Origin: Nitrospinaceae bacterium UBA7883
Lineage (GTDB): Bacteria; Nitrospinota_A; UBA7883
Direction of reading: 5' to 3'
Length of the DNA stretch: 36,984 nucleotides
NCBI GenBank assembly: GCA_002500605.1
Contig: DLRR01000025.1
Span: 1 to 36,984, forward strand
Shown in pieces: positions 8,347 through 16,658 of the stretch; positions within the stretch are counted from its first letter, which is position 1, and each line of letters begins with the position of its first letter. The notes below the pieces were generated by a model, which saw only the letters and a list, made by a program, of their open reading frames with translations, searched no databases and was not told the DNA's origin. The position numbers were made by a program, and so were the translations under genes.

Positions 8347-9435
8347 ATGACATCCTCAATAGGCATATATATCCATATCCCATTTTGCAAAAGTAAATGC
8401 CTTTACTGCGATTTCCATTCAGTTGCCGGAATGGAAGAGAACTATGATATCTACGTGAAGGCATTGATAATGGAGCTTGCATATCACGCAAATAGTCAAT
8501 GTGATGCCAGGGTCAGTTCTATCTTTTTTGGTGGAGGCACTCCTTCAGTGCTTTCAAGTACTAATATTAATAATATTATCCGTGCTACTTCTGAAGGCTA
8601 CCGGCTAAATAATAATATTGAAATTACAATAGAATCAAATCCTGAAACCCTTACATTGGATAAACTAAAATCCTACAAAAGCGCCGGGATTAACAGACTT
8701 TCTGTTGGGGTACAATCATTTGATGACATGGCACTAAAATATCTCGGTCGTAATCACACTTCCAAGGAAGCTAGGCAAGCCATACATTTGGCTCGACTTG
8801 CTGATTTCCCGCAACTTTCTGCTGATTTTATGTTTGGTTTGCCTGACCAAACCATAGGTCAATGGCAAAAAGAACTTAATCGTATATCTGCGCTTGATCT
8901 AGATCATGTATCTGCTTATGAATTGACCCTAGAGCCTGGCACGCCCATGTGGAAGGGTGGAAATAAAATACAGAAAGCAAATACCATGGCTATGTTCGAC
9001 TTGACAGAATCAAAGCTAACAAAATCTGGATATAATCATTATGAAATATCTAATTACTGCAAACCACAATTACATTGCTCTCATAATCTTGGATATTGGA
9101 ACTATAAAAATTATATCGGAATAGGAGCTAGTGCACATGGGTTTATGAACGGCAAGCGATATTCTAATGTAAAAAAAATTGAATCGTATATTAACCGTGT
9201 GATGAAAAGTGGTAAGGCGATTTATAAAACAGAAACCATAACCAATAAAAAAGAACGAATAGAGCGATTGATGCTTGGGTTACGATTAAAAAATGGAATT
9301 CCGCTAGCGAATATTGAGCTTACGCCTAAAATCAATGATTTAATTAATGTCAACCTTCTTGCAATATCAGGAAAAAAACTTAAGGCTACTAGAAAGGGAT
9401 GGCGAATATTGGATTCATTGCTAGAAAATATTTAA
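8347..9435 (+). CDS. hemW: HemW-type radical SAM protein (heme chaperone), 362 aa
   Basis: Radical SAM protein of the HemN/HemW family. The 4Fe-4S motif CxxxCxxC is at Cys14, Cys18 and Cys21 (IPFCKSKCLYCDF). The SAM-site glycines (FFGGGTPSVL) and the E-x-NPETL stretch follow, then a HemW-like C-terminal domain (ERIERLMLGLRLKNGI). The short N-terminus and 362-aa length favour HemW, a heme-binding chaperone, over HemN (oxygen-independent coproporphyrinogen oxidase, about 450 aa with a longer N-terminus). It starts six bases after tgt ends. Annotation as coproporphyrinogen oxidase is common for this family but probably wrong. Confidence 0.9.
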   Translation: MTSSIGIYIHIPFCKSKCLYCDFHSVAGMEENYDIYVKALIMELAYHANSQCDARVSSIFFGGGTPSVLSSTNINNIIRATSEGYRLNNNIEITIESNPETLTLDKLKSYKSAGINRLSVGVQSFDDMALKYLGRNHTSKEARQAIHLARLADFPQLSADFMFGLPDQTIGQWQKELNRISALDLDHVSAYELTLEPGTPMWKGGNKIQKANTMAMFDLTESKLTKSGYNHYEISNYCKPQLHCSHNLGYWNYKNYIGIGASAHGFMNGKRYSNVKKIESYINRVMKSGKAIYKTETITNKKERIERLMLGLRLKNGIPLANIELTPKINDLINVNLLAISGKKLKATRKGWRILDSLLENI

Positions 9436-9601
9436 TAATTATTGTGCCCTATATGCGAACAATCAAGTGATGATAATACTTAGAAGACGGTAATTTTACA
9501 GTTTCGTGATCAGTTGACATTAGCTATTACTCAATTTAAGATGCTCCTATACACTTTATTTTAAAAATGTGGAAGCAGCAGGGAAAGTTGTTTAAGTTTC
9601 C

Positions 9602-11125
9602 ATGATGTACGGTCCTGAAGATACCTTTAAATATAAAAGCCTATCGCTATCTTTGGTTTTGTCCCTTGGGCTTACTTTGCCATTTTTCACGACTTGGATA
9701 TCTACCGCGGAAGCCTTTGATCTACAGTCCCGCGTAAAAGAATTTACCTTAAACAATGGCCTGAAAACCATAGTTTTAGAGCGCAAAGGTTCCCCAACTT
9801 TTGCTATCCATATGAGCTTTCTTGTTGGTTCAGTAGAAGAGCAATCCGGCTATACGGGTACGGCGCATATGTTGGAACATATGTTGTTCAAAGGTACCAC
9901 TACATTAGGCACTCTCGACTGGGGAAAGGAATATCCACTACTAAAGATGGTTTTAAAACTTGGAGAGAAACTTGACGCCTCTCGAAGGAATAACGCTCCA
10001 AAAGACCTTATTGATGAGCTGGTAAAGAAGCTGAAAGCTGCTCAAGCCAAACATAAAAACTATGTAGCTTCAGAATATTACAGCAAACTTTATTCATCCC
10101 AGGGTGGAGTTGGGTTCAACGCAGGCACTAGTAAGGACACAACAACATACATAATACGCCTTCCATCCAACAAGCTGGAGCTCTGGGCATGGATAGAAAG
10201 TGAGAGAATGCGTGATGCGGTATTTCGCGAATATTTTTCTGAACGCGATGTTGTAAGAGAAGAGCGCCGCCGGTCATACGAAAACAAGGCTTTTGGAAAG
10301 CTGTATGAACGATACTTGTCGGCTGCTTTCATTGCACACCCATATGGTCGGCCAATAATAGGCTGGGATTCTGATATCGCCAGACTACCTCTATCAACTG
10401 TAAATAATTTCTTTAAAACTTGGTACTCCCCTAATAATGCGGTAATTGCTATTGTTGGTGATGTCAAGTTTGAACAAGCCAAGAGTATCATCACTAAATA
10501 TTTCAGTGATTTACCTGCTAAAAAGCTTCCTGACAGAATGGTAAGCATAGAGCCACCTCAAAATGGTGAACGCCGTGTTCAAGTGGAGTTTGATGCGAAT
10601 CCTATCCTGCTAATGGGTTTTCATAAGCCCACGCTGCCAGACAAAGATGATTATGTTTTTGATGTAATTAATTCACTTTTATCTGGGGGTAGAACTAGCA
10701 GGTTTAGCAAAGAGTTGATAATAAATAAAAAGGTAGCCCTATCTGCTGAAACATTTACAGTGCCTGGATCACGTTACCCAAACTTATTTACAGTTTATAT
10801 TGTACCCCGGCCACACAAATCGATTAAGGATGTGGAAAAGGAAGTTTGGGCGGAATTGGATAAATTAAAAAATACACCTGTAACCAAGAAGGAACTAAAA
10901 AAAGTCGTTAACAATTTGGAAGCTGGGCAATTAAGAGATATGGTTTCCAATTATAGCATGGCACGCCAGTTGGCACACTACCAGCAAATTACCGGTGACT
11001 GGCGCTATATCATGACTTCTATGAATCACTACAGATCAATCACTCCAGAACAAATTCAAAGGGTGGCTCGTAAATACTTTAAACACAGTAACGTGACAGT
11101 AGCTACACTTAAAAAGAAAATATGA
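9602..11125 (+). CDS. M16 family zinc peptidase, catalytic member, exported (507 aa)
   Basis: A pitrilysin/processing-peptidase-type metalloprotease. An N-terminal signal peptide ends near AEA (residues 36-38). The inverted zinc motif HxxEH is intact at His89, Glu92 and His93 (HMLEHMLFKG). The third ligand is probably Glu199 in WAWIESERMRD. Between them, residues about 105-160 form a Lys/Leu-rich helical insertion. The C-terminal half is the second, non-catalytic M16 lobe. It overlaps the next gene, an inactive M16 homologue, by four bases (ATGA), so the two are translationally coupled and probably form a heterodimer, as in mitochondrial processing peptidase and known bacterial M16B pairs. 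Likely periplasmic; substrate unknown. Confidence 0.92.
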   Translation: MMYGPEDTFKYKSLSLSLVLSLGLTLPFFTTWISTAEAFDLQSRVKEFTLNNGLKTIVLERKGSPTFAIHMSFLVGSVEEQSGYTGTAHMLEHMLFKGTTTLGTLDWGKEYPLLKMVLKLGEKLDASRRNNAPKDLIDELVKKLKAAQAKHKNYVASEYYSKLYSSQGGVGFNAGTSKDTTTYIIRLPSNKLELWAWIESERMRDAVFREYFSERDVVREERRRSYENKAFGKLYERYLSAAFIAHPYGRPIIGWDSDIARLPLSTVNNFFKTWYSPNNAVIAIVGDVKFEQAKSIITKYFSDLPAKKLPDRMVSIEPPQNGERRVQVEFDANPILLMGFHKPTLPDKDDYVFDVINSLLSGGRTSRFSKELIINKKVALSAETFTVPGSRYPNLFTVYIVPRPHKSIKDVEKEVWAELDKLKNTPVTKKELKKVVNNLEAGQLRDMVSNYSMARQLAHYQQITGDWRYIMTSMNHYRSITPEQIQRVARKYFKHSNVTVATLKKKI

Positions 11126-12576
11126 AACTATCCAAACTTTTGGTTGTACTTTGTCTTCACATATCCATGATTACGGCATGCTACAACGGAGTTATACATG
11201 TAAAGGATTTGGAAACGAGTAATGGCAATAGACCAAAACTCGCAAATATCAAGTTCCGCTCAATCGACACCTCAATTCCCAAAACCAAGCGAGTAATCCT
11301 TAAGAACGGAATCATTGTCCATCTTATGCCGAACAATGAACTTCCACTCCTTAGTGTGTTTGCAATGATTCGCACAGGATCGATATGGGAACCTTCTGGA
11401 AAAGAAGGCCTTGCCCTTCTAACAGGCATGACTATGCGTTCGGGTGGAACTAAATCTATGACGCCAAGCAATCTGGATGAAACATTAGAGTTTGTAGCCG
11501 GATCAATAGAAACGTCAATTGGTCTAGAATACGGTTCGGCTTCCCTTGATGTATTAAGTAAAGATACAGAACAGGGTCTTAGACTCCTTGCTGAAGTGCT
11601 TAGACATCCGAGATTTGATCAGAGCAGGTTTGAGCTTGCAAAAGCAAGAATGCTAGATACCATAAAACGAGAAAATGATGACCCAACGAAAGCCGCCATG
11701 CGCGAGTTAAACAAAGTTCTTTATAATGGTTCTCCTTACGGTTCAATTAAAACAACGGAAAGCGTCTCATCAATAACCTTAGAAGACGTTAAGGCATTTC
11801 ATAAAGACTTTTTTACCCCTCGGACAATAATGCTTGGGATTACCGGTGAGTTCAACGAAGCAAAAATAATTGACAAACTAGAAAGTATTTTTGGTGACTG
11901 GAAAGGGACATATCCTACTTATCCAAAAGTTAACCCGGTAGTGAATCTCAATATTCAGGGAGGGGTTTACCTTGCCAAAAAGAAGCTACCTCAGTCTGTT
12001 ATCCGAGCAGGCACATTGGCAGGAACTAGGTCGGATCCAGACTACTTTGCTGTACGTGTGATGGATTACATTCTTGGCGGCTCGGGATTTACTTCAAGGT
12101 TAGTTCAAAAAGTCAGAACTGACAGCGGCCTAGCATATTCTGTCTGGTCATACACTTTTGCCGGGAGGTGGGAATTAGGCCGTTTCATCGCTGGTGCCGA
12201 GACAAAAGCTTCCAACACAGCAGAGGTAATTGACTTAATAATAGAAGAAATGAAACGAATGCGGACAATTGGAGCCACAGAAACTGAGATAAAAGACGCT
12301 AAGGAATCAATCGTAAACCAATTCATATTCATTTTTGACAAACCTTTAAGCTTACTCAAGCAAAGGATGATAGTTGATTACTATGGAATGCCTGACAACT
12401 ACCTGGAAAGCTACCGTGAAAAGATAATGGCTGTCACCGTAAACGATGTACTGGTTGCCTCCAAGAAAAGACTCAAGCCAGATAAACTCCAAATAGTGGT
12501 TTTTGGTGATCCTGTGGTAATAGGTGAATCATTGTCTAAATTTGGAGAGACGGCTTTCATAAAGCTCAATCACTAG
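11122..12576 (+). CDS. M16 family peptidase-like lipoprotein, catalytically inactive partner (484 aa)
   Basis: Second M16 homologue, overlapping the catalytic one by four bases. The N-terminus is a lipoprotein signal with lipobox ITAC ending at Cys20, so the mature protein should be lipid-anchored on the periplasmic side. The zinc motif is absent: the equivalent stretch reads KEGLALLTGMTMRSGG instead of HxxEH, so it cannot hydrolyse peptides alone. The M16 C-domain stretch DSGLAYSVWSYTFAG is kept; it normally supplies substrate-binding residues to the active partner. With the upstream gene this fits an M16B heterodimer with one active and one regulatory subunit, here tethered to a membrane. 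Assignment to the family is clear; the complex is inferred from the operon. Confidence 0.9.
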   Translation: MKLSKLLVVLCLHISMITACYNGVIHVKDLETSNGNRPKLANIKFRSIDTSIPKTKRVILKNGIIVHLMPNNELPLLSVFAMIRTGSIWEPSGKEGLALLTGMTMRSGGTKSMTPSNLDETLEFVAGSIETSIGLEYGSASLDVLSKDTEQGLRLLAEVLRHPRFDQSRFELAKARMLDTIKRENDDPTKAAMRELNKVLYNGSPYGSIKTTESVSSITLEDVKAFHKDFFTPRTIMLGITGEFNEAKIIDKLESIFGDWKGTYPTYPKVNPVVNLNIQGGVYLAKKKLPQSVIRAGTLAGTRSDPDYFAVRVMDYILGGSGFTSRLVQKVRTDSGLAYSVWSYTFAGRWELGRFIAGAETKASNTAEVIDLIIEEMKRMRTIGATETEIKDAKESIVNQFIFIFDKPLSLLKQRMIVDYYGMPDNYLESYREKIMAVTVNDVLVASKKRLKPDKLQIVVFGDPVVIGESLSKFGETAFIKLNH

Positions 12577-12703
12577 CTCGGTTAGGTAAAATGAATTCGA
12601 AAGCAATATGCAACACTAATAGTTTAATATGCTTATTAAGTACAGCAAATTAATGGAAAGTATCTTTTTAGGGCAATCTTTTCAAGGTTCCCACTCGTAG
12701 AAC

Positions 12704-13987
12704 ATGGATGATATCAATACTATTCGAATTATTTCGATAATTATCCTACTGTGTGCATCGGCATTTTTCTCAGGCAGTGAGATTGCCTTGTTTTCCCTTT
12801 CCCGCGCACAGGTTATAAGAATGAAAAAATCTGGAGGAGGTTCTGGGCTTCGTGTAGCCACACTTTTAGACAATCCTCATCGTCTGCTTGTAACAATTTA
12901 TATCGGAAATGAAATAATCAATGTTGCCATATCGGCAATTGCAACCTTCGTGGCGTTAGACCTATTTGGACAGATTGGCATAGCCATAGCTTTAGGTGGT
13001 GGTGTGTTTACCCTGCTTGTTCTAGGAGAAATAACACCAAAAACTTATGCTCATAATAATAATGAGAAATGGGCTCATTGTGTCGGACTGCCTCTAACCT
13101 TTTTCATGTATGGCATCTGGCCGGTACAAGTGGTAATAACATGGATTGCCAATTCTATTACACATCTTTTCGGCCTTAAAGATGGTACAGAACAGTCAAT
13201 GCTAAACGAAGATGAGCTAAAAACTCTAGTTGATGAAAGTGCAGATGAGGGAATCATTGAAGTAGACGAAAAAGAGCTAATCCACAACGTCTTTGAGCTC
13301 GATGATGTTTTAGTTTCTGAAATTATGACTCCCCGTACAGAAATTCTAGCATTAGAGATAAACACTCCACTGAAGGAAGCATGGGACAAAATGGTTGAGT
13401 CATATTATGCTAGAGCTCCCGTATACGATGAAGTAATAGACAATGTCAAAGGAATCCTTTTTAAAAAAGATTTATTGCGTTTCAACTATCCACCACCAAG
13501 TGACGTTAAATTAAAAGATTTAATTCGTGAACCTTTTATAATCCCCGAAACTTTGCATATAAAAGAGTTGCTTGGACAGTTCAAGTTGCGTAAGTCCCAT
13601 ATGGCCATCATTATGGATGAATATGGTGGTATGCAAGGGGTTATTACCCTCGATGACATCCTCGATGAACTGGTGGGACAGGGCAAACATTTGAGAGTAG
13701 ACAAGAAAGATGAAATTATTCGAATCGGCCATGGTACACATAAAGTGGTTGCGTCATTATCCATAGAAGACTTTAACAGGTTTTTTAAAACCAGTATTGA
13801 GCATGAAGATATAGAAACTATTGGAGGATACGTATTTCACTTATTTGGAAGAGCACCAAAGTGGGGTGAATCAATTCTACTAAATGACCTAGAGTTCGTG
13901 GTGGAAAAAATTAAGGGGCACAAGATTATAGAGTTAAGAGTAAAGCTTAATGGTAACAGCCAACCTAACAACGCTCAGAAATCCTAG
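12704..13987 (+). CDS. CNNM/HlyC-CorC family membrane protein, first of tandem pair (427 aa)
   Basis: Three-part architecture: a DUF21/CNNM transmembrane domain (residues about 5-180, beginning with SAFFSGSEIALFSLSRAQ), a pair of CBS domains (about 200-320, with VSEIMTPRTEILAL and HMAIIMDEYGGMQGVITLDDIL), and a C-terminal CorC/HlyC domain (about 335-415, ending near EFVVEKIKGHKIIELRVK). Family members are linked to magnesium or cobalt export and to magnesium homeostasis; the older 'hemolysin' label is misleading. The ATG at 12704 keeps the whole first helix. The next gene is a paralogue starting three bases after this stop, so they form one operon. Transported ion not deducible from sequence alone. 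Confidence 0.9.
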   Translation: MDDINTIRIISIIILLCASAFFSGSEIALFSLSRAQVIRMKKSGGGSGLRVATLLDNPHRLLVTIYIGNEIINVAISAIATFVALDLFGQIGIAIALGGGVFTLLVLGEITPKTYAHNNNEKWAHCVGLPLTFFMYGIWPVQVVITWIANSITHLFGLKDGTEQSMLNEDELKTLVDESADEGIIEVDEKELIHNVFELDDVLVSEIMTPRTEILALEINTPLKEAWDKMVESYYARAPVYDEVIDNVKGILFKKDLLRFNYPPPSDVKLKDLIREPFIIPETLHIKELLGQFKLRKSHMAIIMDEYGGMQGVITLDDILDELVGQGKHLRVDKKDEIIRIGHGTHKVVASLSIEDFNRFFKTSIEHEDIETIGGYVFHLFGRAPKWGESILLNDLEFVVEKIKGHKIIELRVKLNGNSQPNNAQKS

Positions 13988-13990
13988 CAT

Positions 13991-15268
13991 ATGGACTTAT
14001 TACTCACTATTGCTTTGATAACCTTCTTCCTAATGCTGGAGGGGTTTTTTTCTGGTAGTGAATTGTTGCTGGTTTCGCTAAACAAGGTAAAACTCAAACA
14101 CCTTACAGAAAGTGGCAAAGAATATGCGAAGATTCTTGAAAATATGCTTAATAATCCCGATAGCATATTTGGGGCAACCTCCATTGGAACTAACCTTTGT
14201 GTGTTTATCGGCTCGGCAGCTGCCACGGCATATTTATACAAATATTTCGAGAATCGAGCAGACATTTATTCTATTATCATCATGGGACCAATCACGTTAA
14301 TATTGGGAGAAATTGTCCCGAAAGCCATGTTTAGGGCTTCGTCGGAAAAGTTAGCCCCTATTATTACTAAGCCTTTATTAGCATCAATCAAACTGTTCAG
14401 CCCTATTCTTGCTATCACCTCCTCAGCAGCCCAGTTTATATTGTCAGTTGTACTACGCCAGAACAAGACTAATAAAAGCTTTATTTCTAGAGAAGAGATC
14501 CTGATTCTTACAAAGATAAGCGAGGAGCGCCTTGAGCTAGATCAGGAAGGGCTCAAAATGATAGACCGCATTTTTGAATTTAGAAGTAGTGACGTTGTAT
14601 CGGCAATGCAGCCACTGATCCACGTAGCTGCTATTCCTGAAAAAGCCACTATTGCTGAGGCAAAATTTATGGTGGCTGAGACCGGATACTCGCGGCTACC
14701 CGTTTTCAGTGACCGTATATACAACATTATTGGCATTGTAAGTGCATTTGATATTCTTCGTCATAAAAATCCAACGACCAGTATGCTTAGTATAATGAGC
14801 CCCGCATTTTACGTTCCAGACACTAAAAAGAATTCATTATTATTAAATGAAATGCAGGAAGCTGGCATACACATGGCGGTTGTGGTGGATGAATACGGCG
14901 GTGCGGTAGGAGTGGTCACTCTTGAAGATCTAGTTGAAGAAATAGTTGGTGAAATCGAGGATGAATATGACCAAACGGTTAAATCTTATGAAAAATTGGA
15001 TTTCAACCGCTTCGTGGTTGATGCGGCAATGGAAATAGACCAGATCAACGAATCGCTTGGCCTAGAAATACCAACAGGAAATTATGAAACAATGGCTGGC
15101 TTCATAAATGAATCATTGGAACGAATAGCGCGTTCTAGGGAAACTCTTGCGATTGGACCATACCTAGTAAAAATTCTCGAGGCTTCATCGCGGAAAGTTA
15201 AAACAGTTGAAATAGTGGATTTGAGGGTAAATAGTTCAAGTAATTTGTCCACAGATTTAAAAAGTTAA
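13991..15268 (+). CDS. CNNM/HlyC-CorC family membrane protein, second of tandem pair (425 aa)
   Basis: Same layout as its upstream neighbour: DUF21 membrane domain with GFFSGSELLLVSLNKVK near the start, two CBS domains (with VSAMQPLIHVAAIP and HMAVVVDEYGGAVGVVTLEDLVEEIVGEI) and a CorC/HlyC C-terminal domain. It differs widely in sequence from the first copy: the first CBS signature reads AMQP rather than IMTP, and the membrane loops do not match. The pair is therefore an old duplication rather than a recent one. Spacing of three bases suggests co-translation, and a heterodimer is plausible because CNNM proteins act as dimers. Ion specificity unknown. Confidence 0.9.
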   Translation: MDLLLTIALITFFLMLEGFFSGSELLLVSLNKVKLKHLTESGKEYAKILENMLNNPDSIFGATSIGTNLCVFIGSAAATAYLYKYFENRADIYSIIIMGPITLILGEIVPKAMFRASSEKLAPIITKPLLASIKLFSPILAITSSAAQFILSVVLRQNKTNKSFISREEILILTKISEERLELDQEGLKMIDRIFEFRSSDVVSAMQPLIHVAAIPEKATIAEAKFMVAETGYSRLPVFSDRIYNIIGIVSAFDILRHKNPTTSMLSIMSPAFYVPDTKKNSLLLNEMQEAGIHMAVVVDEYGGAVGVVTLEDLVEEIVGEIEDEYDQTVKSYEKLDFNRFVVDAAMEIDQINESLGLEIPTGNYETMAGFINESLERIARSRETLAIGPYLVKILEASSRKVKTVEIVDLRVNSSSNLSTDLKS

Positions 15269-15341
15269 CTACCCATAGAACAATCTTGGCTCATATCCAC
15301 TTGCTGTAGTCATTCGTCAAATTTACATGTAAACTAAAACA

Positions 15342-16403
15342 ATGAGTATTGTGCCTATCCTAGAGGAAGTAATCGATGGAAAACGGTTAAGTGATGAAAG
15401 AGCATTGGAACTCTTCAATTCCCATGACATAATAAGTATAGGTCAAACGGCTAATGCTATTAGGTTTCGCAAGTGCCCAAACCCGATAGTAACGTACATA
15501 ATCGACCGAAACATTAACTATACAAACATTTGTACATCAAAATGCCTTTTCTGTGCGTTTTATAAACCAAATGGTAATGCGGATGCCTACACTCTTTCGT
15601 TCGAAGAGATTGACAATAAAGTTGATGAGACCAAAGCTCTAGGTGGAGTTCAGATACTACTGCAAGGAGGACACCATCCTGACTACGATATACAATGGTA
15701 TGAGAAACTCGTTTCTGGAATCAAGAATAGATCAGAAATACACATACATGCATTTTCCCCACCAGAGATAACCCATATTGCTGAATTAAGCAAAATAAGT
15801 ATTCCAGAGACTATTAAAAGGTTACGACTTGCTGGGTTAGATTCCATTCCTGGTGGTGGAGCTGAGATACTGTGTGATCGAACTCGTGATAAAATAAGCC
15901 CAGGTAAATGTAGCGCCAATGAATGGATTGAAGTGATGCGTCAGGCTCATCTACAAGGAATACGCACCACAGCTACTATGATGTTCGGACATATTGAAAC
16001 CACTGCGGAAAGAATAGAAAGTCTGCGCAGACTCCGCGACCTACAAGATGAGACTGCAGGGTTCACCGCTTTTATTCCTTGGTCTTTCCAACCGCATAAC
16101 ACAGCAATGAGCAATGTAACCGAAAGTGGCGGATTTGATTATTTAAAAACATTAGCTATAAGCAGACTATATTTGGATAATTTTGATAATTTGCAGGCCA
16201 GCTGGGTAACCCAAGGCCCAAAAGTGGCTCAGCTGGCACTGATGTTTGGTGCTAATGACATGGGTTCAACCATGATTGAAGAAAATGTAGTCTCTGCAGC
16301 AGGGGTTTCATTTAGGTTGTCTGAAAAGGATATATTTAAATTAATTGAGTCGGCTGGACTAGCACCAAAACGCCGAAATATGTACTACGAGCTAATTAAC
16401 TAA
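15342..16403 (+). CDS. mqnC: Cyclic dehypoxanthinyl futalosine synthase (MqnC), radical SAM, 353 aa
   Basis: Radical SAM enzyme of the futalosine route to menaquinone, cyclising dehypoxanthine futalosine. The cluster motif CxxxCxxC is at Cys64, Cys68 and Cys71 (NICTSKCLFCAFYKP). Other MqnC signatures follow in order: QGGHHPD, HAFSPPEI, SIPGGGAEILCDR, TTATMMFGHIET, RDLQDETAGFTAFIPWSFQP, SWVTQGPKVAQLAL and NDMGSTMIEENVVSAAG. The related MqnE and CofH/CofG share the fold, but the IPGGGAEIL and QDETAGF motifs with this length favour MqnC. It follows the CorC pair by 73 bp without an obvious operon partner, and no other mqn genes are in the window. Implies a quinone made by the alternative pathway. 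Confidence 0.9.
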   Translation: MSIVPILEEVIDGKRLSDERALELFNSHDIISIGQTANAIRFRKCPNPIVTYIIDRNINYTNICTSKCLFCAFYKPNGNADAYTLSFEEIDNKVDETKALGGVQILLQGGHHPDYDIQWYEKLVSGIKNRSEIHIHAFSPPEITHIAELSKISIPETIKRLRLAGLDSIPGGGAEILCDRTRDKISPGKCSANEWIEVMRQAHLQGIRTTATMMFGHIETTAERIESLRRLRDLQDETAGFTAFIPWSFQPHNTAMSNVTESGGFDYLKTLAISRLYLDNFDNLQASWVTQGPKVAQLALMFGANDMGSTMIEENVVSAAGVSFRLSEKDIFKLIESAGLAPKRRNMYYELIN

Positions 16404-16508
16404 ACACACCTATCGTTTCGCCTGCAAGTCAAATCGTTTCCCTTTATATCTTGAAACATCTGATAATTGTTTTTTTACTTACTTGGAAATAGTGCAAAAG
16501 TGGTTGTT

Positions 16509-16656
16509 TTGACAGTTTTCATGCTGGACACATTGCAAAAATCTATTATTTTGTGAGAGTATCTACTAGTTTGAGGTAGTTAATTGTTATTTGGTACGCT
16601 TACTTAGAAGCGTAGCCCTTTATTGTTAATAATTCCATAATTTCCTTGGGGGGGGG
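16509..16656 (+). promoter_or_regulatory. Leader of the EF-G gene: -35-like element, hairpin and G9 ribosome-binding tract
   Basis: A perfect TTGACA lies at 16509-16514, but the -10 region 17 bases on (ATTGCA) is poor. Further down, TACGCTT at 16595-16601 pairs with AAGCGTA at 16608-16614 over a six-base loop. The ribosome binding site is a run of nine G residues at 16648-16656, only two bases before the ATG. Hairpin and G-run together could influence translation; no known riboswitch is recognised. Confidence 0.35.
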
Positions 16657-16658
16657 TC

